In this document: positions 1-9,700 of the stretch, in pieces
Position numbering within the stretch: the stretch's first letter is position 1
Layout of the letters: each line of letters opens with the position of its first letter
Translations under genes and position numbers: made by a program
Notes under the pieces: generated by a model
Databases searched by the model: none
What the model saw: the letters and a program-made list of their open reading frames with translations, nothing else
What the model was told of the DNA's origin: nothing
Assembly: GCA_019915015.1 (NCBI GenBank)
Contig: JAHBBC010000007.1
Coordinates: forward strand, 372,001-436,000
Length of the DNA stretch: 64,000 bases
Direction: 5' to 3'
Source: Auriscalpium vulgare
Lineage: Eukaryota > Basidiomycota > Agaricomycetes > Russulales > Auriscalpiaceae

Positions 1-373
1 AGAAGACCTTGCGTGTCAACACTGATGCGTAGTACTTTTCAGAGATGATCGCCAAAGACGATGAAAAAAGGACGCACGTCTCCAAGATGTCGAGGATTCT
101 CTGCGCGTCTTCTGGGTCAAGCGGAACGTCACCCGCCCCCTTGGTCTCCGGTGGTTTCTCGACCACCTCTGGCTGTGCCGCAACCTCCTCTTTGATGACG
201 GCGTCGTCATCGGTATCGGTGCGAGGCTGTTTCGCAGCGGGTTCGTCGGTGCCTGCGACCGAGGAACGTTTGCGCTTCTTTGAGCCTGCTTTTGCCTTGG
301 ACGCGACGGGAGGAGGGGTGTCCTCTGCGGCTTTGTTGTCATGCAGCCTTGTGGACCGAGTTGCGCGGGCCAT
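1..373 (-). CDS. hypothetical protein, 5' end only (cut by window edge)
   Basis: The start codon is at 373-371, and exon 1 runs down to 78. An intron of 56 bp (77-22, GTGCGT donor, CAG acceptor) is followed by seven more codons before the window ends. The visible N-terminus begins MARATRSTR and is rich in Lys, Arg, Glu and Pro, with a basic run (KKRKR) that could act as a nuclear localisation signal. It then enters a more ordered stretch ending ILDILETVDTQGLL. I do not recognise the family. It is divergent from the mL43 gene, with about 196 bp between the start codons. The model is supported by clean splicing and continuity of the frame, but the product cannot be named. Confidence 0.6.
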   Translation of the reverse strand, partial: MARATRSTRLHDNKAAEDTPPPVASKAKAGSKKRKRSSVAGTDEPAAKQPRTDTDDDAVIKEEVAAQPEVVEKPPETKGAGDVPLDPEDAQRILDILETCVLFSSSLAIISEKYYASVLTRKVF

Positions 374-569
374 TGCGCGCTGAGCGGCGAGAGAGCGGGA
401 GGGACGAGAGCGGTGGTGGTAAACGCGTGCCGACGCGGTTGTGGCTCTCGCTTTCGGGGTCGGAGACGATGCGCGTCCTGGCGGATTCGGTGAAGCGCGC
501 TGCGCGTGTAGCTTTTCCAACGTCAAGTCAACGCAACTCGGCCCCAGACTCCCATCCAGACCCCACGTG
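374..569. promoter_or_regulatory. shared divergent promoter, hypothetical / mL43
   Basis: These 196 bp separate two divergent start codons and must hold the core promoters and 5' leaders of both genes. The sequence is GC-rich with purine-rich runs. I see no clear TATA box, as is usual for housekeeping genes. Confidence 0.5.
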
Positions 570-1128
570 ATGTCGGCGCTAGCGACGCGCCTTCACCGTC
601 TCGCTCTCCGCCAACACCCCGTCATGGCCTCGAAGCTCGCTCCGGCGACAAAGCCCATCTTCCGCGCGCAGCTCACATCGCGCCCATCCAACGGGCACAC
701 TGCCTTTGTCCCTCAGATTCGCAAACTGGTCTTCGAGTACTGTGACAAGTGGGCCTCGTCCGCCAACACTCGCACGTACTTGAACAACCACCTGGAGGAG
801 CTCGCTCGCGCGCACCCGCATATCGAGGTCGTGGTGCGGCAACGGAATCTAAAACAGCCCATCGTCCGGGGCTTCTACCGTGCGTCACGCAAGGTCCTGA
901 TATCGCTTCCGCTGGTCTGATGACCCTTGCCTCATTGCAGTCAACGACAACGAGAAAGTTATTCCTTTGAACGGGTTCGAAGTGAACGGCATACAGAATA
1001 AGGTGCAGCTCTTGCTGGACTCGTCAGGCGCGAAGATAAAATCCTTGAAACGGCGGACGGTGGAGAGTACGGCAGAGTCGGCGAGAGGTATTTGGAGCGG
1101 CGTACACGACACGCCTTTCAAGATTTGA
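570..1128 (+). CDS. mrpl51: mitochondrial large-subunit ribosomal protein mL43 (MRPL51/MRPL43 type)
   Basis: Two exons, 570-879 and 941-1128, are split by a 61-bp intron (GTGCGT...TTGCAG) and encode 165 residues. The core from about residue 30 to 110 matches the L51/S25/CI-B8 thioredoxin-like domain of mL43: a VPQIRKLVFEYCDKW-like helix, then HPHIEVVVRQR and a strand-turn GFYLNDNEKVI across the splice junction. The protein is expected to be imported into mitochondria and sit in the large mitoribosomal subunit. The first 18 residues are Arg/Leu-rich without acidic residues and could be a targeting presequence; an internal ATG at 624 (MASKL) is an alternative start. No frame defects are seen. 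Confidence 0.88.
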
Positions 1129-1833
1129 GAATCATACCCACACGCGGGAGCCATTTTTACACCATAATTTACATATGAGGTGCGTCGTGGTCTGCCGAAA
1201 GGCGTATCTTTCTTGTTTTGCTCGCCAATTCTGACGTCGGTTTTGTCTGGCAGACGCTGAGTACCTACCCAGAGCCCAGTAATGCAACGCTGTTCCGTAA
1301 TCTCGGATCTCCATTCCTTGCCCGGTTAGCATCATACCGTATGAGGTGCCCGAGACCCTCGCCTGCTCGCCTGGCAGCACCCGTCTGTCGGGCCAACGAG
1401 GGCTCTCGTCGGCCTCGTCGTTATCTCTTGGCAATCGCACACCCTTCTCTACGGCTATGGTATGCTGAGATGATAGTTATCGACACTTGATCTCTCTTCT
1501 CTTGTGCGCAGGACCCGAAGGAATCGACCTTCCAATCTCTCGGTGTTAATGGTACGTAAAAGGCAACTGCGTGCCCACCCAGATATGATGATTCCAAGGC
1601 ATTTCCGCACCACGCACGAACAGCATGTCGAACATTCCAGTCCGGAATTGCATACAGGGTAAGGGCCGGCCGTGTGCCATCAGGTGAGCCCAGGGCGTCT
1701 GTTTTTCCGAAGAACACGCGCCTTTGTACGGTGCGTTATACACGTGTCGGCCAGTAGATATTGACTCATGGACGAAGGTGGCTTTTTTTTGCAGCGTCTT
1801 GCTTTTCCTCCCACCACCCACCCGACCCCACCA
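1129..1833. other. intergenic, no gene seen
   Basis: About 700 bp between the mL43 stop and the next start. Short open frames exist on both strands, but none shows a recognisable domain or a consistent splice structure. It presumably holds the mL43 3' UTR and the promoter of the next gene; a poly-T run lies near 1786-1793. Confidence 0.4.
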
Positions 1834-3210
1834 TCATGTTCTCCGTGAGTTTGCGCCTCGTGTTCCGGTCGGCAAGGCAGGAGCTGACGTCGTTGGTCAA
1901 ATAGCACCCGCCTCGCAGCGCCGCCACCTCTCGGTCGACGTCAACCAGACGCCCTCCTACAAACACACGCGTGTGCCCAGTCGCACCGATTCGGTGCGTG
2001 GATCTATACCGCTGTCCACAACAGCTGTACTGATCATGCCACAGGTGTCTAGCGAGGGATCCAGCAGCTCAACCCTGGTTGAAGACATGGTGCGTTTCAT
2101 CGATTACTGAGCCACAGCGCCTCCTGAGTGGCATGCAATTTTAGGACGCTTTTCCTGCGTACCTCGACAGCGATCATGTCATGATGCACCTTGAGTACAT
2201 GCGCGTGAGTTTCTGTCGCCCCAGCTTCTAAATAAACTTCCCCGCTCAATGGTGCCGTTAGCCGATCCCTGAGGGCCCGGAGCGCACCATACCCCCATCC
2301 CCGTCATCCTCCCTCTCGCCCGATGATCATACGGACGTGACCCCGATGGCGTCGACCCGCAACCTCCTCTCCTCCTCACCCACCTCCCTCAAACCACGGC
2401 TCTGGCTCCACCGCAGGAAGTGCCCGCCGCCGCCCACGCACCAAGAGCCCGCACCGCCCTCTCCAACTGACACCCGCGCCTCCTTCCTTTCTTCCTTCTC
2501 AACGCCCGCGCGCCCAAATCCGAGCCCGAGTCGCCTATTTTTGGGCAGGACAACGACGTCGTGCGCTCTCACCATTCCGCACACACCCTACCGCGCGCCC
2601 GCCCTCGCAGGCATCGGTGCCGCGCAGTATCCTGCGCGCCGATTCGCGCGCGGGCCGTTCAGCGCGCTCGCTCGCCTCCGTCAAATTTGCGGAGCGGCCG
2701 GGCGTGTGGGAGTACAGCGACGAGGACGACGAGGACGACGGGCTCCCGCCGTGCAGCCCGGGGTACACGGCCCGCCGGTCCGTCGTCGCGGGGCGTCCTG
2801 GCTGGTACGGCTCGCGGGAAGCGCTGGCGCGCGAGCTGAAGGAGCGCGTGAAGGAGCGCGAGCATGACAGCGACGCAGACTCGGTGGAGACGTACCCGCC
2901 GCCGCGCGAGCGCGAGCGTGTGCACAGCAACGAGTCGTTCCTGAAGCGCATCATCGGCGGGTCGGGCAAGGCGCAGGGCCGCCCACACCCGCCGGCGAAG
3001 GGCCACGGTGCGGGCGAGAAGAAGCGACGATATCGGGCCCGATGCCGCTGCAGCGTGCCGCGTCGATTCGTGGGCTGCAGCAGGTGCACAAGAGCCACGC
3101 GGAGACGATCATCGTGAAGCCGGCCGTACTTGCCGTCTCGCCCGCGCAGGCGCAGAAGAAAAGCGGGAAGCTGCGCAATTTCTGGGGTCGGTATGTCAAG
3201 GTGTCGTAGC
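1834..3210 (+). CDS. hypothetical disordered protein, multi-exon, frame broken
   Basis: A gene of short 5' exons is proposed: ATG at 1834 (MFS), then a short Ser/Thr/Arg-rich exon, an exon encoding SSEGSSSSTLVEDM, one encoding DAFPAYLDSDHVMMHLEYMR (about 2144-2200), then a long 3' exon from about 2258. Donors GTGAGT/GTGCGT and acceptors TAG/CAG support the junctions. The long exon is low in complexity, with Ser/Pro-rich parts, an acidic DEDDEDDG block near 2720 and a charged stretch near 2830-2930. It ends in a basic segment (KKSGKLRNFWGRYVKVS) and a stop at 3208-3210. The coding frame switches at least twice without introns (near 2600 and near 3030), each explained by one missing base. No domain is recognised. 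Exon structure is tentative. Confidence 0.4.
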
Positions 3211-3833
3211 ATGCGGCTATCAGTGCTTGAGGTATGTATCTCTGTTTGAACCGTCATCGTGCTTGCGTTCACACGTGATTCGTCTAGGTGCTGTCTTCTT
3301 GTCCTTGTCGGGGTTTGCAGCCTCGTCCACCCTCCTGAGCCTCAAGAAGCCAGGGACTTTTCATGTACTTCACAAGGGGACTGTGTCCCCGCCCGCACGC
3401 TGCACGCTGCACGGTCGCTGAGAGCTCGAGAGCTGGTGACCACCCTGCTACTAGGTTGTATGCCCTGCGGCCTGCCGTGCCCTACCACGGCGAGCCCATT
3501 TATGCATATGCCTATACCAAGTATGATACCTATGCCACAAGCACTTACGAGATTACAATGGCCACCGCCATCGGAGCAGTACCGTACTGTCATATGCCCT
3601 ACTTCACTTCGCACTTACCATATCCCGTCGATCGAGATGTGTACCTCATGCACGGCATGCCGTTTCCCAACATTAGTTTGCAGCAAGGTGCCTGCATACC
3701 CTGTCACGCGACTCGTCTGGACGATCATGGATGATGCAACTTCGGAGATGAGGAAGTACTAGATGGTGGAAAACCACACATCGGGCGAAAAGCACATATA
3801 AGCACCGGCATGTACCGGCAGTGGTCATGCATT
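3211..3833. other. intergenic between convergent genes
   Basis: About 620 bp between two convergent stop codons. A short AT-rich repeat-like patch with alternating TATGC/CTATG steps lies near 3495-3535. No open frame here has a convincing domain; it likely holds the two 3' UTRs and terminators. Confidence 0.4.
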
Positions 3834-4494
3834 TTAGGACTGGTGGGCAGCACGCAGCTTCTGACGCTCCGCGTCCCACCGTGCGCGGACCATGGCTGCG
3901 CCCTCTGCACGCGCGCGAACGACCGGCGGGAGCAATTGCAACCGTGCCGCCTCCAGGTGTGGTGGAAGAAGCGCGTCGTTACGGATGACCTTTGAGACGA
4001 GGTACGAGTAAGCACAAGCTGGCCGGACGAGGCGCGTACGAGTGAAAGGACGTGACGTGAAGGGCACACGCTACTGTGACGCTGGGGGAGAAGAGAGACA
4101 CGCACCGATCCGATGGCGAGGAAGAACGAGAACGTGGCTGCGCTGCTGAGCATGTACTGCGAGAGCGTGGCGAGGAAGCCGCGCGGGCCAGCGCCTCCCC
4201 TGCGAAACGGTTGAGCACGCGCACATTGCAATGAAGAGACAACACACGCACCGCAAAATGCTGTAACTTCCAAAGATGAATCCGATGGTCAGGCCGACGC
4301 CGCCACCCATGAGGGCTCCCATCCTACAAGCCGACCGTCGATCGAAGCGCGGACGGCAAACACGGAGGGCACTCACTTCACTGCGGGTGGATGGACAGCG
4401 CGTCAGAACTTGGCCCGTGCAAGGAGAGGTCATGCTCACTTTTGCTCCATACCGAGGGCTCTGCGCCTTGATGACGGACGGGAGGTGCGGGCAT
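3834..4494 (-). CDS. MGR2: MGR2/ROMO1-type TIM23 translocase subunit
   Basis: Five exons on the minus strand (4494-4440, 4380-4377, 4323-4252, 4199-4106, 3989-3834) give 126 residues. The diagnostic core is KMGALMGGGVGLTIGFIFGS followed by RGGAGPRGFL and a second hydrophobic segment LSSAATFSFFLAIGS, the two-helix glycine-zipper layout of Mgr2/ROMO1. The protein sits in the mitochondrial inner membrane and in yeast gates lateral release of preproteins from TIM23. After the second helix comes an extended charged tail (PHLEAARLQLLPPVVRAR...) of about 50 residues, longer than animal ROMO1. Keeping the frame into the conserved core requires a 4-nt microexon (TGAA, 4377-4380) between introns of 59 and 53 bp. 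It is divergent from PEX10. Confidence 0.88.
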
Positions 4495-4615
4495 GCTGCG
4501 CTGGTGGATTGCTTGGTGGAGGTCGAGAGGCTCGAGTCGGGACCCTAACCTCAGCACACATCCTCAGTGGGCCGCCGCGGTCTTGAACCCTCCTCGCGAT
4601 CGCCTGCCACTCGCT
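4495..4615. promoter_or_regulatory. shared divergent promoter, MGR2 / PEX10
   Basis: 121 bp lie between the two start codons. It contains CCCTAACC at 4543-4550, the reverse complement of GGTTAGGG, an octamer also present in the SmE/dynein divergent promoter at 6714-6721. No TATA box is apparent. Confidence 0.5.
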
Positions 4616-5856
4616 ATGAGCGCACGGAATCTGTCGTTCCCAGCTGCTCAGCAAGCTCAAATCAGTGCGTGACGCAAAAAGGATGCTCACCATGCGTTCG
4701 CCGGCAGGGGCTAATGCAGAGCTGCAGTCCGCGCGCACCAGCGGGACATAATACATGTGTCATCTCTGAAAGAGCAGACCGAGAACATACTGCGATCTTG
4801 GTTGGGTGAGCATCGCTGCATCGTTCTACGTGCTGCGTGCTGAGTGTCGATTACTGCTAAGGCTCGCGCTGGTTGACGCGGTATGACAAGGAAGTTGAGC
4901 TCTTGGTGAAGCTGGGGTACCTTGGTCTGACGACTGGTCGCGGTATGTGCTACGCGTCATCAGTTTGTCAGTCTACTGATTGAGGTACAAGCCATACAGA
5001 CACTGGGAGAGGAGTATACGAATATTTGGTCTTACTCCGCCTTTCACAATCGCCGCGCGTCCGGGCAGGCCTCATCCTCCTTCCCACTATCCCCGCCTAC
5101 TTGCTCGCTCGCTTGGGCCCTTCCGTAGCGTCACGAAGTGATCGCCTCAAGACCCTCGTGAGGGCTGCAGTGGTGTCGTTGGAGGTTGTCAGCGAGGTCA
5201 ACCTCGCGATCTTCTACTTCGAGGCTCATATTATGAGCTTGTGCGACGCGTGTTAGGCGTGCCTCATGTGAGTCAATGCAACCTCAGTATCGTTGGAATC
5301 CTGGCGATTTACTCCTCTGCTCCCTTAGATTTCTGGTATACCGGAGAATCCGCACACACGACCACCGTCTTACTCGTTGCTCGGCGTGCTCATTTTCATT
5401 CGACTTGTTCACCGCCTGATCGCATTCCTGCGTTCACGATCTCGCAAATCCATAATTAACGAGAAACGCCCCGCCAACGCCAATCCAGAAGAGCCGCACA
5501 TAGACGCGCGACCCGTTTCCTCTCTGCTGAACGTCACTGACCCCAGTCTGACCCTGCACCATCGGCAGAGGACGACGACCTGACTATTCTGGACGTCGCC
5601 AGCTTACCGCCTGATGTCAGGGCTGGGAGGATTTGTACGCTCTGCCTGGAAGAACGCACTGCGACATGCGTGACGGAATGTGGCCATCTGTTCGATTGGA
5701 ATTGCATATACGGTTGGGGGCGGGGAGAAGGTGCGTGTTGTCTGTATGGATCGTTGTGTGGCATGTCTTTAAACGTGTCCGTTTTGACAGTCGGAGTGCC
5801 CGCTTTGCAGACAATCATTGGATTTGACGCGTTTGCTACCCATATATAACCTATGA
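4616..5856 (+). CDS. PEX10: peroxisome biogenesis RING ligase PEX10 (frame broken in several places)
   Basis: Early exons 4616-4664, 4728-4805, 4862-4942 and 4992 onward read cleanly into QRDIIHVSSLKEQTENILRS and KLGYLGLTTGRAIQTLGEEY, the conserved N-terminal half of PEX10. The membrane-embedded middle follows (RAGLILLPTIPAYLLARLG...). The C-terminal RING domain spans about 5636-5856, with an intron near 5711-5770: CTLC, ECGH, NCI and CPLC ligands, and the typical LLPIYNL end. PEX10 forms the PEX2-PEX10-PEX12 ubiquitin ligase for PEX5 recycling. Conserved blocks sit in different frames, so bases seem missing near 5052, 5228, between 5270 and 5350, and at about 5708. The usual fifth zinc-binding Cys is Asp (HLFDWNC). 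Identity is firm; the exact middle is not. Confidence 0.85.
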
Positions 5857-5998
5857 CATTGTATACTTACCCATCCTACGTGAGGCGGGACTCTGGAGGC
5901 GGAGCGAGCGAAACCAGTGTCAATGGGTAGGTGATTATACATGGGTGGTGAAGACAGCGACGTTTACAGCAGACACATAGCAACACGGATCGGCAGCG

Positions 5999-6603
5999 CT
6001 AAACGATCTGCTGGATGAGCGTGATGTTGTCGCCCTTCAGCATAATCCTCCCTGTAGAACTTCTGTCAGCAACATGAAGCGCAAGTAAGAGGCAAACTAA
6101 CCTAGTTCTCGCCGGGGCTTCGCCTCCTTCACGTAAACCTCCGCCGCCTCGTCTATCACGACGTTCATGAACTCGTCGAACCCCTGCAAAGACGGCACGA
6201 GGTCAGTCGCTCGTTTGTGATCGATTTGCAGGTCATATCGGAAAAGGAAACATCGCCAAATCCGACTACACTGAACTGCACAATCCCTCGCTCGCAAGAG
6301 TGGAAGGTTATCGGGACTTGAGAGCGTGGCGAGTTCAACACCGGAGTGTCTTCAAAAAGGAATGGCACGCACAACGATCCGGCCCTCTATCCGCATCTCG
6401 ATGTTGTCGTACAACCAGATCACGACTTTTGTCCGCTAGATAAATGATGAGTCTCTTAGCTCGGCCGGAACAAATCAGCACATACCTGTTGCAGGTTTTT
6501 GAAGATCACGTTCTGGAAAAGGGTCAGCGAAGAGTAGGGAGAACAACAGCGATCAGATACATACGATGGGCTGAACCATCACGCGCTGCTGACGTCCAGA
6601 CAT
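5999..6603 (-). CDS. SME1: small nuclear ribonucleoprotein SmE
   Basis: Five exons (6603-6565, 6512-6486, 6435-6373, 6183-6102, 6051-5999) encode 87 residues that align end to end with SmE: VMVQPINVIFKNLQQ, then VVIWLYDNIEMRIEGRIVG (Sm1 motif), GFDEFMNVVIDEA, and RIMLKGDNITLIQQIV (Sm2 motif with the RNA-binding GDN). SmE is one of the seven Sm proteins that form the ring around the U-rich Sm site of U1, U2, U4 and U5 snRNAs. Introns 1, 2 and 4 are about 50 bp; intron 3 is 189 bp, unusually long for this locus. The gene converges on PEX10 (142 bp between stops) and is divergent from the dynein gene. No frame defects. Confidence 0.96.
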
Positions 6604-6799
6604 GTTGGCGAAGAAAGCAAGCGGACAAGGGAAACGGTGGTGTATGGAAGACTTGAAAGAGTCAACGATCTGACCAGAGGCGCGTTGAGCATGCGGAGGC
6701 GGGCGTGGCGCGGGGTTAGGGTTTATCGCCAAGTGCGGTTGTAAAGAGCTGGCGCCGCGCCGCTTGCAGACGCGTCAACTTGCCTTGGATCCATACATC
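6604..6799. promoter_or_regulatory. shared divergent promoter, SmE / dynein heavy chain
   Basis: 196 bp between divergent start codons. GGTTAGGG followed by TTTA (6714-6725) resembles a telomeric-repeat box and matches the octamer in the MGR2/PEX10 promoter. The dynein leader is very short if transcription starts downstream of this box. Confidence 0.5.
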
Positions 6800-9700
6800 A
6801 TGGAGGTACGCGCCGTCTGCTCTTTAGTTTGTTGCTCTCTGACGCGCTGTTTCTGTAGGCCTTGGCCCCTGGGAACTCGTCGACCGCTGCGGCGGTCACC
6901 TTCATAACATTCGTGCAAGACCTCAAACGCAAGACGAAGGCATGGGGGCCTATGATCGAACTCTGTGCCTCCGGAGAGAAGACTCTGGAACGATTCCGAT
7001 ATCAATTCCCCGACGACTGGCTATATAGTGACCAGCTTCGCGGAGAGTGGAGCGCATATAACGAGATTTTGAAGAGGAAGAATGACTCGATCCAAGAGCA
7101 GCTCGGTGCGCCTTCATTCTCAGTCTGCTAACAAGCCAACCTCTGACCTGAGTGGGCCCGCAGCCGGTCTGCAACTCAAGATCGTCGCCGAAGACAAGAT
7201 TGTAGAGAACAAGATTAACGACATCCTAACTGAATGGGAGCAAACGCGTCCTGTGAACGGCAATATGCGCGCTGACACCGCTCTGAACACAATCAACGTT
7301 TTCGAGGGCAAGCTAAACCGCGTCGAGGAGGAATACGACCTCGTTTGTCGCGCAAAGGAGGCGCTCGACCTCGAGCTCATACGTCACACGCGCCTCGATC
7401 CTGTCTTCGAGGAGCTGCGCGACCTCAAGGCCGTGGACGGCCCTGTCGGGCATTTGGAGCCAGATCACCGAGCTGCGCGAGCTTGCGTGGGCGACAGTGC
7501 AGCCGAGGAAGCTGCGCCAGCAGATCGACGGTCTCCTTAGCAGCACGAAGGACATGCCGACGCGCATGCGCCAGTATGCTGCATTCGAATATGTGCAGGA
7601 CGTGCTGCGGGGACTGCTGAAGTCGAACTCCCTCGTCGGGGAGCTGAAGAGTGAGGCCTTGAAGGATCGCCACTGGAAGCAGCTTTTCAAGAATCTGAAG
7701 ATGGCATCGACACCGAGTCTTACTTTGTGAGTGAGGTTTGACTGGAGAAAGGTTTGACTGGAGAAAGGTAAATTGCTGATACTTTACCTCAAGGATGACT
7801 CTCGGGACTGTGTACGACTTGGACTTGAAGAAGAATGAGAGTCTCATCAAGGAAGTCATAATCCAAGCGCAAGGAGAGGTACTTATAATTAGTCGTTTTC
7901 ACGGCTCTGTGCGATTGAAACACACTGCGGTAGATGGCCCTCGAGGAGTACATAAAGCAAGTCAAGGAAACGTGGTCCAACTACACACTGGATCTTGTCA
8001 ACTACCAGAACAAGTGCCGCCTCATCCGCGGCTGGGACGATCTGTTTAACAAGTGCAGTGAGAATTTGAATTCGTTGGTGGCCATGAAGCTCTCGCCGTA
8101 CTACAAAGGTACGAATCTTATGTCCACAAGTGTTCTACATTTACCCATATGCTTTGTTAGTGTTCGAGGAAGATGTAAGGCCTAAGTTGGTCTCATAAGT
8201 CATAGCTTCATCAACTGACGGCGCTTTAGGCAAGCTCTTGGGAAGAGAAGTTGAATCGCATACACGTCCTGTTTGGTGCGTTTACTTCTTTCAGAGTGAC
8301 TTAAGCAGCTCTGACGGCAGCATAGATGTTTGGATCGACGTCCAGCGTCAATGGGTGTACCTTGAGGGTATCTTTCCGGCAGCGCCGACATCAAGCACCT
8401 TCTACCCGTCGAGAGCGCTCGTTTCCAGAATATCAACACCGAGTTCCTCACAGTCATGAAGAAGGTCTACAAGTCGCCGTTCGTGACAGATGTCATGAAT
8501 CTACCGGGTATCCAGAAAGCGTTGGAGCGTCTAGCGGACCTTCTTACCAAGATTCAGAAGGCCCTAGGAGAGTACCTCGAACGCGAACGTGCTTCCTTCC
8601 CGCGTTTCTACTTCGTTGGGGACGAAGACTTGCTCGAAATCATCGGTAACAGCAAGGACATCTTGCGCATCATGAAGCACTTGAAGAAGATGTTCGCGGG
8701 TATCTCGACGGTTTCTCTGGACGAAGACCTCACCCAGATCCAGGGTATGGCTTCGCGCGAAGGCGAAGAGGTCATTTCCGAGAGCCCATCTTGCTCAAAG
8801 ACTACCCGAAGATCAACGACTGGCTGGCGCGTATCGAGCATTCCATGCGCGTGTCTTTGGCACAGCTTCTCTGCGACTCCGTTGACGAGCTGCAAGCTTT
8901 CTATGGAACTGGCTCCGCGTTGTCGACGGAGCAGTTCATCGAATGGGTCGAGAAATTCCCTGCCCAGCTCGTGACTCTCGCTATCCAAGTGGCCTGGACT
9001 GCCTCAATCGAGGTCGCTTTCGAGACGTCCCAACCTCTGGATGGCCCGTTGGACACCATTCGGGAAAGTCTTGACCTCCTCGCCGACGTCGTGCTTACCG
9101 AGCTGAATCCCGTCACCCGACGCAAGTGCGAGCACCTCATCACTGAGCTCGTGCATCAGCGCGACGTCACCCGCACACTCATCCAGCAGAAGGCAGCCGA
9201 CAACAAGCACTTTGCGTGGCTCTATCAAATGCGATTCTACCTCGATCGTGCGATAGAGACCCGCTTGACTGCCTTGCCATCCGCACCGCGGACGCGTCCT
9301 TCCCATACGGTTGGGAGTACCTTGGTGTTCCCGACCGCCTCGTTCAGACGCCGCTCACGGATCGCTGCTACCTCACGCTTACGCAAGCGCTGGACAACCA
9401 GCTCGGAGGCGCTCCCTTCGGGCCCGCTGGAACAGGCAAGACGGAGTCCGTCAAGGCGCTCGGTGTGCAGCTTGGTCGGTTCGTTCTCGTCTTCTGTTGT
9501 GACGAGACGTTCGACTTCCAGGCTATGGGTCGTATTTTCGTCGGTCTCTGCCAGGTTGGCGCGTGGGGCTGCTTCGACGAGTTCAATCGACTAGAGGAGC
9601 GCATCCTGAGTGCTGTCAGTCAGCAAGTGCAGAGCATTCAGCAGGGCTTGGCTGCACTTGTCAAGAATCCGAACGCTGAAATTGAGCTGGTTGGGAAGAA

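Noticed and set aside
3363..3734. Tyr/Pro-rich open frame of 123 codons after the early hypothetical gene
   Set aside because: Its Tyr-rich stretch comes from a TATGC/CTATG-like repeat patch; there is no domain and it lies in a convergent 3' region.
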